Assembly (NCBI GenBank): GCA_034440575.1
Contig: JAOTOL010001364.1
Location: forward strand, 699,097 to 763,096
DNA from: Imbricaverruca yamaguchii
Lineage: Eukaryota > Arthropoda > Thecostraca > Neoverrucidae
DNA length: 64,000 bases
Reading direction: 5' to 3'
This document shows positions 1-11,356 of the stretch, one piece after another. Both the position numbers and the translations under genes were made by a program. Position 1 is the stretch's first letter. The number at the start of each line of letters is the position of its first letter. The notes beneath the pieces were generated by a model. The model was not told where the DNA came from. It made no database searches and saw only the letters and a program-made list of their open reading frames with translations.

Positions 1-386
1 TCACTTTTTTCCTCAAATTTGTCCATGGTCTGGAGAGGGGATATCTTGGGTAAATGTTTGAATTGAACAGAAATGATGCAATTAGAGGTCATAAATTCAA
101 AATTAAAGTTAACCACAGCAGAACAATGTTAAGGCAGACTTTCTTCACCAACAGGGTAGTGGAACACTGGAACCAGCCACCAGAAAACATTGTCAGTAGC
201 AGCACAATGAACATCTTTAAGAACAGCACAGACAATCATTATAAGAATAGAGGGCTTGCTTTTCAGTATTACAGGGAGGGCTGATTGACAGAATTGGTGG
301 GCAACTGGTTCAGTGTACAGAGTGCAACCAAGAAGGGCCCTTGTGGCTCATAGTTGCACTAATATTTTATGTCTTTATGTCTTTAT
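1..386 (+). mobile_element. LINE-A (CR1-like) 3' end fragment
   Basis: This is the last ~95 codons of the LINE-A reverse transcriptase ORF2 (stop near 284) plus the 3' UTR. The peptide with VVEHWNQ and NIFKNS motifs matches the ends of the copies at 10.7, 19.5, 29.4 and 29.8 kb. The 3' UTR contains GGGCCCTTGTGGC (334-346) and ends in repeats of atgtcttt. Short 3' repeats of this sort are typical of CR1-like LINEs. The element continues beyond the left edge of the window. Confidence 0.85.
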
Positions 387-1232
387 CAGCAAATGATTGA
401 AGTAAACGACGTCACAGTTCTTATGAAGATTTTCGCAAGATTTGATATAGAAGTAGGTCAATGAACATGGACAACATTACGTGTGGAAAAAACGACGCAC
501 ACTTGCACAAATGTTGTGGCAGTTTGACGATTGATAAAGGTAAGCTGCATTCTGAAAATCTGGACAAGTGAGATATGAAATGCTAGCTGAGGACATTCTC
601 ATTGCGTTAAGCAATTCAAAAAGGCCTACACCAAGTAACAACATGGTATTTGTTGTCAAACAATCAGTAATTGCAATAGTTGTTCAACTTTTTAGTGCCT
701 CGAAGTTCAAGTAAGGTTTGAAAATGCACAGCAGCGCACAGCCAGAGACCAATCCCAATGAAATCAGCGATATTTTGTCTACATGTACCGCAAGTTTTAG
801 CTGCACGTAGCTGGTCTAACACCGATAGTGATCAATTGTATCCCGACAGGCCGCGGTGCGGTGCAGTGCGGTGCGGTGGCCAGCCCGGGCGGCACGGGGA
901 AGCCCGAGTCGGACGACGCGACGCGTCGGCTGGCGGGGTGTTCTCACTGGGTAACCTGATCTAGTGGTTGCTATGCCAAAAAGGCCCCTTACTGACAAGA
1001 CGACCGAGTCGAGATAGGTCACGGCGGGGAAGCTGTCTTTGCCTTTCAGGTTCGGGTCATTGTGGTTGGATTTTGCGTACAGTGAACATGGAGGTGTGCG
1101 TCAGCAGAGGAATTGGTGGACTTGTTAACCAGTGCAAAAGCGTCTGGGCGTGGGAACTATTAGGCTCATGTGTTTAATTATAGTTTGCAGTTAATCATGG
1201 AAAAGAATTCCTCAGGGATGCCTCCGAAGTGA
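387..1232. other. No recognisable gene or element
   Basis: I see only short chance reading frames. There is a GC-rich patch at about 850-1040 in an otherwise AT-rich stretch, and no repeat or RNA gene that I recognise. Confidence 0.4.
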
Positions 1233-1613
1233 GTCGTCGATTGGGGACTTGAGAAAGGCCACCGACTTATCGCCAAGCACCTAATAGGAAAGTGGGTTAA
1301 GTGCATAAGAGCCCAGAAGAAATTCAGAAGCCAGTTTGCGACTAATCTTTCGGGAGACGAGGTGTTCTCCGTGTCCCTGAAGCGTAGTGACCACGTCGTG
1401 GGTAATGATAAAGCCAAGACCCACCTTGATGACGAGACCGTGAAGAGAGCGCGAGGGCGACCAACTAGAATCTACGATCACCTCAGCGCCCGTTCTCAGC
1501 GTCCGGCATCCTCAAAAGTTACTCATCAGCACAATTATCTGCAGCTCGTTGAGGTTGCTGGGCAAAGTGCTCGTGCTGAGGGCATGCAGGACGCAGCTTT
1601 TGTGTTGCAACAG
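1233..1613 (+). CDS. Possible coding exon, unknown protein with a GRP motif
   Basis: A frame is open from 1233 to 1787 and looks more protein-like than its surroundings. It includes a basic stretch ending in RARGRPTRIYDHLSARSQR and a hydrophilic region rich in K, D and E. At 1611-1613 the frame reaches CAG followed by GTGAGG, a strong match to a eukaryotic splice donor, so the exon may end there. The local sequence is more GC-rich than its flanks. No domain is recognised. The basic GRPxxxY segment resembles AT-hook-like or DNA-binding tails, which is only an impression. No acceptor or start codon could be fixed, so this may be part of an unrecognised transposon gene. Confidence 0.25.
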
Positions 1614-1699
1614 GTGAGGTCATCACCGAACTGGCCTAGCAAGGTTCGCGGGGCTCTCAGAAGCTCTGAAGTGAGCCAACCTGTGGCATATCTTAGTGA

Positions 1700-1850
1700 T
1701 GTATTTTGTCGTAATTTCAGCCACTTAGGACAAGATCTTGCAATAATAAGGCAACATTTACACTGCATAATTTTTGCGCAATTTTAGCTACTTAAGACAT
1801 GATCTGCTTTGCAATTATAAGGTCACATTTACACTGCAGAATACTCGCAT
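1700..1850. repeat. Imperfect tandem duplication, ~70 bp unit
   Basis: Two adjacent units share a 'cacttaggacaagatct...' / 'ctacttaagacatgatct...' start and a common 'acatttacactgca' end. They differ by several substitutions and small gaps, so the duplication is old. Confidence 0.55.
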
Positions 1851-2026
1851 AACAAACGCTCACTAATAATCATCCATTATATGAGCACCAACGGACTTCA
1901 CTTATGACGTCATCATGATGTCATCATGGATGACCGCAAGTCGATATTGTAATACAAGGTACACTTGATACTCATGTAGGTGTGTGCACAATTTGAGCTA
2001 TCTATCTCAATTCGTTCCCGAGATAG

Positions 2027-2142
2027 TTCGCGGAAGCAAAATGAGTGGAGCGGAATGCTCCACTCATTTTGCTTCCGCGAAATGAGTGGAGCTCATTGAG
2101 GGAAGGGAGCATTGAGCACTCCACTCAATGCTCCCTTCCCTC
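2027..2142. repeat. Two adjacent perfect hairpins
   Basis: Hairpin 1 has 25-bp perfect arms (2027-2051 and 2057-2081) around a 5-base loop, GGAAT. Hairpin 2 has 19-bp perfect arms (2098-2116 and 2124-2142) around a 7-base loop. The 16 bases between them are themselves nearly palindromic (aatgag...ctcatt). The core ATGAGTGGAGC of hairpin 1 recurs in the spacer. Such arms could come from a small foldback element or from a template-switch event. The sequence alone does not decide. Confidence 0.85.
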
Positions 2143-2376
2143 TAGCAGGTTTAGCCTCTGACATTCCTGGGTTCGGTAATATTTAAAACAACAAATATTC
2201 TACATGTGGCAAAAATTTTAAGCTCTTTCGACTAAGACCAAAATCGCCCCTGTAACTAACATACTTTGTGCACTATGATTTATGGCCAGTTTTTTCCTCG
2301 AGTTATCACAGTGTGCACAGTCATGTCATCTTCAAAAGGAAGCATTTTCCGTGCCTGCTCTAAACAGAAACAAAGG

Positions 2377-3260
2377 CTCCTCCCATGGGACCCCGTACCG
2401 ATATACTCTGCATTGTATCTGTTGCCGCCTCCTCTCATGGGACCCCGTGCCGATATACTCTGCATTGTCTCTGTTGCCGCCTCTTCCCATGGGATCCCGT
2501 GCCGATATACTCTGCATTGTCTTTGTTGCCGCCTCCTCCCATGGGACCCCGTACCGATATACTCTGCACTGTCTCTGTTGCCGCCTCCTCCCATGGGATC
2601 CCGTACCGATATACTCTGCATTGTCTTTGTTGCCGCCTCCTCCCATGGGACCCCGTACCGATATACTCTGCACTGTCTCTGTTGCCGCCTCCTCCCATGG
2701 GATCCCGTACCGATATACTCTGCATTGTCTCTGTTGCCGCCTCCTCCCATGGGATCCCGTGCCGATATACTCTGCACTGTCTCTGTTGTCGCTTCCTCCC
2801 ATGGGACCCCGTACCGATATACTCTGCACTGTCTCTGTTGCCGCCTCCTCCCATGGGATCCCGTACCGATATACTCTGCATTGTCTTTGTTGCTGCCTCC
2901 TCCCATGGGATCCCGTACCGATATACTCTGCATTGTCTCTGTTGCCGCCTCCTCCCATGGGATCCCGTGCCGATATACTCTGCACTGTCTCTGTTGTCGC
3001 TTCCTCCCATGGGATCCCGTGCCGATATACTCTGCACTGTCTCTGTTGTCGCTTCCTCCCATGGGACCCCGTACCGATATACACTGCATTGTCTCTGTTG
3101 CCGCCTCCTCCCATGGGATCCCGTACCGATATACACTGCATTGTCTCTGTTGCCGCCTCCTCCCATGGGACCCCGTACCGATATACACTGCATTGTCTCT
3201 GTTGCCGCCTCCTCCCATGGGATCCCGTACCGATATACTCTGCATTGTCTCTGTTGCCGC
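2377..3260. repeat. Minisatellite, 52-bp unit x 17
   Basis: Seventeen head-to-tail 52-bp units (884 bp exactly) contain ctcctcccatgggatcccgt and cgatatactctgca. Units vary at a few sites: gac/gat after ATGG, gta/gtg before CCGAT, act/att in the 'tgca.tgtct' part. The unit length is not a multiple of three and has no stop codon in any of six frames. That is why open frames cover the array on both strands; they are not evidence of a protein. Confidence 0.95.
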
Positions 3261-3360
3261 GTCGCTCGGCACAGTTTCAGTCGATGCCACACAGGGATGC
3301 GTACGGTCAGAGCGCACAGTTCAGTCTTCCCGCCACCGCATCTGTGGCCGGTTTGTGGCT

Positions 3361-6300
3361 ATGTCACACAGTCGTGCCGTCCTGCCCAGATGGCTATGTC
3401 ACACAGTCGTGTCGTCCTGCCCAGATGGCTATGTCACACAGTCGTGTCGTCCTGCCCAGACGGCTATGTCACACAGTCGTGCCGTCCTGCCCAGATGGCT
3501 ATGTCACACAGTCGTGTCGTCCTGCCCAGATGGCTATGTCACACAGTCGTGCCGTCCTGCCCAGATGGCTATGTCACACAGTCGTGCCGTCCTGCCCAGA
3601 TGGCTATGTCACACAGTCGTGCCGTCCTGCCCAGATGGCTATGTCACACAGTCGTGCCGTCCTGCCCAGATGGCTATGTCACACAGTCGTGCCGTCCTGC
3701 CCAGATGGCTATGTCACACAGTCGTGCCGTCCTGCCCAGATGGCTATGTCACACAGTCGTGTCGTCCTGCCCAGATGGCTATGTCACACAGTCCTGTCGT
3801 CCTGCCCAGATGGCTATGTCACACAGTCGTGCCGTCCTGCCCAGATGGCTATGTCACACAGTCGTGCCGTCCTGCCCAGATGGCTATGTCACACAGTCGT
3901 GTCGTCCTGCCCAGATGGCTATGTCACACAGTCGTGTCGTCCTGCCCAGATGGCTATGTCACACAGTCGTGCCGTCCTGCCCAGATGGCTATGTCACACA
4001 GTCGTGCCGTCCTGCCCAGATGGCTATGTCACACAGTCGTGCCGTCCTGCCCAGATGGCTATGTCACACAGTCGTGCCGTCCTGCCCAGATGGCTATGTC
4101 ACACAGTCGTGCCGTCCTGCCCAGATGGCTATGTCACACAGTCCTGTCGTCCTGCCCAGATGGCTATGTCACACAGTCGTGCCGTCCTGCCCAGATGGCT
4201 ATGTCACACAGTCGTGTCGTCCTGCCCAGATGGCTATGTCACACAGTCGTGCCGTCCTGCCCAGATGGCTCATGTCACACAGTCGTGCCGTCCTGCCCAG
4301 ATGGCTATGTCACACAGTCGTGTCGTCCTGCCCAGATGGCTATGTCACACAGTCGTGCCGTCCTGCCCAGATGGCTATGTCACACAGTCGTGTCGTCCTG
4401 CCCAGATGGCTATGTCACACAGTCGTGCCGTCTGCCCAGATGGCTATGTCAACGGTCCTGCCCAGATGGCTATGTCACACAGTCGTGCCGTCCTGCCCAG
4501 ATGGCTATGTCACACAGTCGTGTCGTCCTGCCCAGATGGCTATGTCACACAGTCGTGCCGTCCTGCCCAGATGGCTATGTCACACAGTCGTGCCGTCCTG
4601 CCCAGATGGCTATGTCACACAGTCGTGCCGTCCTGCCCAGATGGCTATGTCACACAGTCGTGCCGTCCTGCCCAGATGGCTATGTCACACAGTCGTGCCG
4701 TCCTGCCCAGATGGCTATGTCACACAGTCGTGCCGTCCTGCCCAGATGGCTATGTCACACAGTCGTGTCGTCCTGCCCAGATGGCTATGTCACACAGTCG
4801 TGCCGTCCTGCCCAGATGGCTATGTCACACAGTCGTGCCGTCCTGCCCAGATGGCTATGTCACACAGTCGTCGTCTGCCCAGATGGCTATTCACAGTCGT
4901 GTCGTCCTGCCCAGATGGCTATGTCACACAGTCGTGCCGTCCTGCCCAGATGGCTATGTCACACAGTCGTGCCGTCCTGCCCAGATGGCTATGTCACACA
5001 GTCGTGCCGTCCTGCCCAGATGGCTATGTCACACAGTCGTGCCGTCCTGCCCAGATGGCTATGTCACACAGTCGTGCCGTCCTGCCCAGATGGCTATGTC
5101 ACACAGTCGTGCCGTCCTGCCCAGATGGCTATGTCACACAGTCGTGCCGTCCTGCCCAGATGGCTATGTCACACAGTCGTGCCGTCCTGCCCAGATGGCT
5201 ATGTCACACAGTCGTGCCGTCCTGCCCAGATGGCTATGTCACACAGTCGTGCCGTCCTGCCCAGATGGCTATGTCACACAGTCGTGCCGTCCTGCCCAGA
5301 TGGCTATGTCACACAGTCGTGCCGTCCTGCCCAGATGGCTATGTCACACAGTCGTGCCGTCCTGCCCAGATGGCTATGTCACACAGTCGTGTCGTCCTGC
5401 CCAGATGGCTATGTCACACAGTCGTGCCGTCCTGCCCAGATGGCTATGTCACACAGTCGTGTCGTCCTGCCCAGATGGCTATGTCACACAGTCGTGCCGT
5501 CCTGCCCAGATGGCTATGTCACACAGTCGTGTCGTCCTGCCCAGATGGCTATGTCACACAGTCGTGCCGTCCTGCCCAGATGGCTATGTCACACAGTCGT
5601 GCCGTCCTGCCCAGATGGCTATGTCACACAGTCGTGCCGTCCTGCCCAGATGGCTATGTCACACAGTCGTGCCGTCCTGCCCAGATGGCTATGTCACACA
5701 GTCGTGCCGTCCTGCCCAGATGGCTATGTCACACAGTCGTGCCGTCCTGCCCAGATGGCTATGTCACACAGTCGTGCCGTCCTGCCCAGATGGCTATGTC
5801 ACACAGTCGTGCCGTCCTGCCCAGATGGCTATGTCACACAGTCGTGCCGTCCTGCCCAGATGGCTATGTCACACAGTCGTGTCGTCCTGCCCAGATGGCT
5901 ATGTCACACAGTCGTGCCGTCCTGCCCAGATGGCTATGTCACACAGTCGTGCCGTCCTGCCCAGATGGCTATGTCACACAGTCGTGCCGTCCTGCCCAGA
6001 TGGCTATGTCACACAGTCGTGCCGTCCTGCCCAGATGGCTATGTCACACAGTCGTGCCGTCCTGCCCAGATGGCTATGTCACACAGTCGTGCCGTCCTGC
6101 CCAGATGGCTATGTCACACAGTCGTGCCGTCCTGCCCAGATGGCTATGTCACACAGTCGTGCCGTCCTGCCCAGATGGCTATGTCACACAGTCGTGCCGT
6201 CCTGCCCAGATGGCTATGTCACACAGTCGTGCCGTCCTGCCCAGATGGCTATGTCACACAGTCGTGTCGTCCTGCCCAGATGGCTATGTCACACAGTCGT

Positions 6301-6955
6301 GCCGTCCTGCCCAGATGGCTATGTCACACAGTCGTGTCGTCCTGCCCAGATGGCTATGTCACACAGTCGTGCCGTCCTGCCCAGATGGCTATGTCACACA
6401 GTCGTGCCGTCCTGCCCAGATGGCTATGTCACACAGTCGTGCGTCGTCCTGCCCAGATGGCTATGTCACACAGTCGTGCCGTCCTGCCCAGATGGCTATG
6501 TCACACAGTCGTGCCGTCCTGCCCAGATGGCTATGTCACACAGTCGTGCCGTCCTGCCCAGATGGCTATGTCACACAGTCGTGCCGTCCTGCCCAGATGG
6601 CTATGTCACACAGTCGTGCCGTCCTGCCCAGATGGCCATGTCACACAGTCCTGTCGTCCTGCCCAGATGGCTATGTCACACAGTCGTGCCGTCCTGCCCA
6701 GATGGCTATGTCACACAGTCGTGCCGTCCTGCCCAGATGGCCATGTCACACAGTCGTGCCGTCCTGCCCAGACGGCTATGTCACACAGTCGTGCCGTCCT
6801 GCCCAGATGGCTATGTCACACAGTCGTGTCGTCCTGCCCAGATGGCTATGTCACACAGTCGTGCCGTCCTGCCCAGATGGCTATGTCACACAGTCGTGCC
6901 GTCCTGCCCAGATGGCTATGTCACACAGTCGTGCCGTGCTGCCCAGATGGCTATG
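3361..6955. repeat. Minisatellite, 35-bp unit x ~103
   Basis: A 35-bp unit (atgtcacacagtcgtgccgt then cctgcccagatggct) is repeated head to tail for 3.6 kb. The main variant is a C/T switch in 'gtgCcgtc / gtgTcgtc'. Less common are 'gtcctgtcg', 'gacggct' and 'ggccatg'. Damaged or length-altered units occur near 4270, 4430-4460, 4863-4900 and 6440. The unit is not a multiple of three but has no stop in the three forward frames, so three overlapping frames of ~1500-1600 codons run across it with a 35-residue period. I treat these as artefacts. There are no unique spacers, so this is not a CRISPR array. Confidence 0.97.
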
Positions 6956-7350
6956 GTGACGGGAATGCTTCTGCGTACGTGGATGCGCTCGCAGGTACGC
7001 TGGAGTATATCAATCGGTTCAGAGACCGGTCGAAGAGATGATGCAGCAGACGAAAACCTGCAAGGAGCCATTTTCGTACACTTCGCTTATGCAATGCGGC
7101 ATGCATGCATGTATTAGTGTGATGGAAATGATAAACACATAATCGTCACAGAAAATAAACGTTCGTGCAACATTTTCACTTCCTCTACCTGCCAGCCTGC
7201 CTGTCTGCCATTTAACACCTGTCACTTTGGGTTGTTCACGATCGTACACTGAATTCGCCATTGGGCTCTAGCGCGTATATCGGCTGGTTGGCCTAGGGTA
7301 TGGAAGACAGAAAAACCTGTCGTTCTGAGTCTGGGAACCACAAGATGGCT
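6956..7350. other. Unique sequence between minisatellites
   Basis: About 400 bp of ordinary sequence separates the 35-bp and 48-bp arrays. No gene or element is recognised. Confidence 0.4.
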
Positions 7351-7690
7351 GGGATTGCATGAGCTTAGTGCAGGCTGTTGGTACTTTAGGGACACCCCGG
7401 GATTGCATGGGCTTAGTGCAGGGTGTTGGTACTTTAGGGACACCCCGGGATTGCATGGGCTTAGTGCAGGGTGTTGGTACTTTAGGGGCACCCCGGGATT
7501 ACATGGGCTTAGTGCAGGCTGTTGGTACTTTAGGGACACCCCGGGATTACATGAGCTTAGCGCAGGGTGTTCGTCTTTAGGGACACCCCGGGATTATATA
7601 AGCTTAGCGCAGGGTGTTCGTACTTTAGGGACACCCCGGGATTACATGGGCTTAGCGCAGGGTGATGGTACTTTAGGAGCACCCCGCACC
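7351..7690. repeat. Minisatellite, 48-bp unit x ~7
   Basis: Units start gggattgcatgggcttag and end tactttagggacacccc. Starts fall at 7351, 7399, 7447, 7495 and 7543, then two base pairs are lost in the fifth unit. Later units drift (gattatataagc, gatggtacttt). The unit is a multiple of three, so one frame gives a 16-residue repeat. There is no other sign of coding. Confidence 0.92.
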
Positions 7691-8504
7691 ACATGTCAGC
7701 TCATGAATCAATACCCCTTCTTACGTTGAAGATTGTCCGGAATGCGTGACGTGATATCGACACACGTGTCTCTTACATATCGCCATAGCTGTGCGTTAGC
7801 CTTTCTCCCTGACTTTCACATATCGCTGATTGTGAAAGATTTCGGAGTCCGTGTTTCCCATCCATGTTTCGTCCAGTATGGCGCAGACGTGCCTAAGCTC
7901 TAAGTGCTGCTTCTCGCCAACGCGTGTCGATATTTGTTTTTGTCACTCCGTCGTAGATCCACTTACATCTAGAGAGCTTCATGAGGATGGAGGGAAGAAC
8001 TATTGTTGAACTATTGTACAGTATGCTTTGTATGCTTGGAATCCTAGGTACAGATTATGCTTTGTGTGTGTCGGTCAAGACAAGTGCATGCATTGTTTGT
8101 GTGACAGCATTCTTGGGTTTTGATTCCGTAGCTGGGTGTCCTGTTTCGGATAAACATTGAATAACGAATTAAATATGAAGTCACGAGAACGTTCTTTTAT
8201 ATTTTGTCCAAAACGAATTGGCTTTTATGCCACCATGAATAGATAGGTACAGTTACTCTAGCTCTTAACAAGACTTCATGTGCATCGGTGTATCTTCATA
8301 AGATACACACGGTGCGCATTTGAAAACTATAGTCTCAAGACCTACCTGCTTCTATTTTCGTTGCGAAACTAAACCTCAGCTTTCGGTTATTGATGTCAGT
8401 ACAATTAGGCAATTATTGGAACAAGTACACGATCATGGAAAAAACTAGAACATTATAGGTTGGAAGATCGACATGAAGATAGGAGATATGATATGCGATA
8501 TGTT
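7691..8504. other. No recognisable gene or element
   Basis: Mostly AT-rich unique sequence. The boundary with the LINE-A copy is placed where similarity to the copy at 27.2 kb starts. Confidence 0.4.
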
Positions 8505-10787
8505 GTGACCATAGCATAGTTAGATTCAAGGCACATGTAGGGGAAATTATCAAGGATAATTTGGTAAAGGTTCCAAATTTCAACAGAGCAGACTTTCACT
8601 GCATGAGAGCGGCTTTAAGTGCCATCAGATGGGAAGAAGAATTATCCAATTTAAATGCCTGTGAAATGTGGGAAAAGTTCAAATCTTACTTGAAGGAAAT
8701 TCAGATTAGACATGTCCCCCAAAAAGCAAAGACGCAAAAGAAGGGTAGGAAAGCCAGCATGGCTTACACCAGACTTGATAAAAGCAATTAAGGCTAAGAA
8801 AACTGCATTTAGAGTCTTTAAAGAAGCCTCAAATGTCGATAATCTAAAGGCGTATCGAAAGGCTAGAGACACTGTGAAGCAAAAAACCAGAGCAGCAAAG
8901 CGAGCAAAATAACTGGATTTAGCTAGAAATCGTAATGGGGACAGTAAAAAGTTCTTTAGTTTCTACAAGCTGAGTAAAGTTTCTAGCACAATTGGTTCAC
9001 TGAAAGTAAACGGGACTACATTGGGTGAGGATAGTGAGATGGTTGAGGAGCTGAGCAAACCGTTTAAATCAGTGTTTACATTGGAAGATATGACCAATCT
9101 GCCGACCGTACACCATAGTTCAGTGACATGTGATCTGACAAATGAGGTTGATTTCATTGATAGTGATGTTGTTTACAATCACATCAGGAAAATAAAGCCA
9201 AACAAGGCAGCATGACCTAATGATGTTTATGCTAGGGTGTTGCGGGAAACTGAAAAGGAACTGGCATTTCCACTTAGTATACTATTTTGTAGATCAGTTT
9301 CACGAAATGAAATTCCAACTGATTGGAAAAGGGCAAATGTAGTTCCTATTTTCAAGAAAGGAGAAAGAGGGTAAGTTGAAAACCATAGGCCAGTAAGTCT
9401 CATATCCCTAGTCTGCAAGGTACTTGAATCAATTATCAAGGAAAGAATAGTTAGTTATCTGGAATGTAGCAGATTGATTCAAGATACTCAACATGGGTTT
9501 AGGAAAGGACGGTCGTGTCTCACAAATCTCTTGGAATTTTTTAACTTCGTCATAGAACAATTTGATCACGGAAATCAGGTTGATGTAGCATATCTTGACT
9601 TTAGTAAGGCCCTTGACAAGGTACCCCATACACGGTTAATGATACAGCTTCAAGCCCCTGGTATTGCAGGTTGCATCTTAAAATGGATAGAGTTGTGGCT
9701 TTCAGGTAGATGGTAAAGAGTGACGCTAAATGGTATGAAATCATCATGACAAAATGTTCTTAGTGGAGGCCCCCAGGGGTCAGTACTGGGGCCACTACTG
9801 TTAATTATATTTGTAAATAACATCGAAAGTGGCCTAAGCAGTAAAGTTTTGAAATTTGCGGAAGATTTGAATGTATTTAGGGCAATAACAGGTCAAAACG
9901 AGCAGATCTCGCCTCAAAAAGACTAAGACGAACTTGTGAAGTGGTTCAAAGAATGGCAAATGAAATTTAACTTTGATAAGTGCAAAATCATGCATGTAGG
10001 TAAGCAGCATATGAAGGCTCCATACTTGATGGGTGGCCAAGTGCTATCAGTGACTCAACAAGAGAAGGATTTAGGTGGCATTCTAAACACAAAATTGGGG
10101 GCATCAGAACAGAACAAGGAAGCCAGGAAGAAGGCACTGAGAATGCTTGCAGCAATAAATAGGAATGTATCATACAGAAGTGGGGAAGTCATCAGGAAGC
10201 TTTACTGTGCATATGTCAGGCCACATTTGGAATACTGCATCCAAACTTGGTCTACTAGCTATGAAAACTATTGTTGGCTTTTAGAGAGAGTAGTAAAGAT
10301 GGCTACAAAAATGGTTAATGGTATGGGCAACCTGGCATTTGAGGAAATATTGGAGAAATTGAATATGTTTTAACTTAAATATAGAAGGCTGAGAGGTGAT
10401 CTCATCGAGGTCTTTAAATTTGTCCATGGTCTGAAGAGGGGATATCTTGGTGAAATGATTGAATTTAGCAGAAATGATGCAATTAGAGGTCATAAATTCA
10501 AAATAATAGTTAACCACAGCAGGACAAGGTTAAGACAGACTGTCTTCGCCGACAGGGTAGTAGAACACTGGAACCAGCTGCCAGAAACCATTGTCAGTAG
10601 CAGCACATTGAACATCTTTAAAAACAGCATAGACAATCATTATAAGAATAGAGGGCTTGCTTTTCAGTATTACAGGGAGGGCTGATTGACAGATTTGGTG
10701 GGCAACTTGTTGAGTGTACAGAGTGCAACTAAGAAGGGCCCTTGTGGCTCATAGTTGCACTAATCATTTATGTCTTTGGCTTTATAT
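8505..10787 (+). mobile_element. LINE-A, 5'-truncated and dead
   Basis: Similarity to the longer LINE-A copy starts abruptly in the endonuclease end of ORF2 (gaccatagcatag, equivalent to about 27.21 kb). It runs through the reverse transcriptase to the 3' UTR and a decayed atgtcttt tail. The reading frame is broken by stops at about 8910, 9213, 9716 and 9925 and by the early end near 10371. The metal-binding F-A-D-D motif has become FAED. 5' truncation is the usual result of incomplete reverse transcription of a LINE. Confidence 0.9.
8530..10684 (+). pseudogene. LINE-A ORF2 (reverse transcriptase) pseudogene
   Basis: The segments in order are the endonuclease-RT linker, the RT fingers (SRLIQDTQHGFRKGRSCLTNL), palm motif A (YLDFSKA followed by a changed L for F), a GGPQGS form of the GVPQGS motif, the altered catalytic box FAED, and the C-terminal thumb. 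Several nonsense codons and at least one frameshift prevent translation. Confidence 0.88.
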
Positions 10788-11325
10788 ACATGTATATTAT
10801 ATATCATACATATACAAATACCACATTCTGAACCCGAGTACTCATAGCATGCCTCCTAAATAATTATTCAGTTGCTTACCGTTTCACTGAGCGATTGCTC
10901 AACTAGCTTCAGATGCCCCGCGCCGCCCTTCAGTTATATCAGAAACAAAACGTCATACTCCAAAACCAATCTGATGATAATTTCTCGGATGTACAGAGAT
11001 GTCGCACCTGAGCGTTTGCCCAACAGAAATGTCTTCAGAATCAGAAGAAATCACTAGACTACACTTTGCAGCACATCGAAAGATATTGCAGGTGCACAAA
11101 CCGTACGGTGCTACCACCTGCCGACAGAAAGCGGAGCCATAGGGGCCAGAGTTAACCGACAGTGGTTTTAGTGGTCTATCTAGCGGACAATTCTGGAACA
11201 TTTTTGGACTTTATGATCCCTGGACGGAAGCCAACTTTGGAGATTATGAACGTTTCATTGAAGGGCGGTGTTTTATGTTGCGATTGTTGTAGGTTATGAA
11301 CTTTGGGCATTGTGAACGCGCCGTT

Positions 11326-11356
<31 letters not shown>

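Noticed and set aside
3361..6955. CRISPR-like array
   Set aside because: The repeats are directly adjacent with no unique spacers, and the setting is an animal genome. It is a minisatellite. The same applies to the 24-bp repeats at 17.2 kb.
2266..7117. Three overlapping frames of ~1500-1600 codons
   Set aside because: They are produced by the 52-bp and 35-bp tandem repeats, which contain no forward stop codons. The same DNA is open in all three frames and the proteins are just period-35 repeats.
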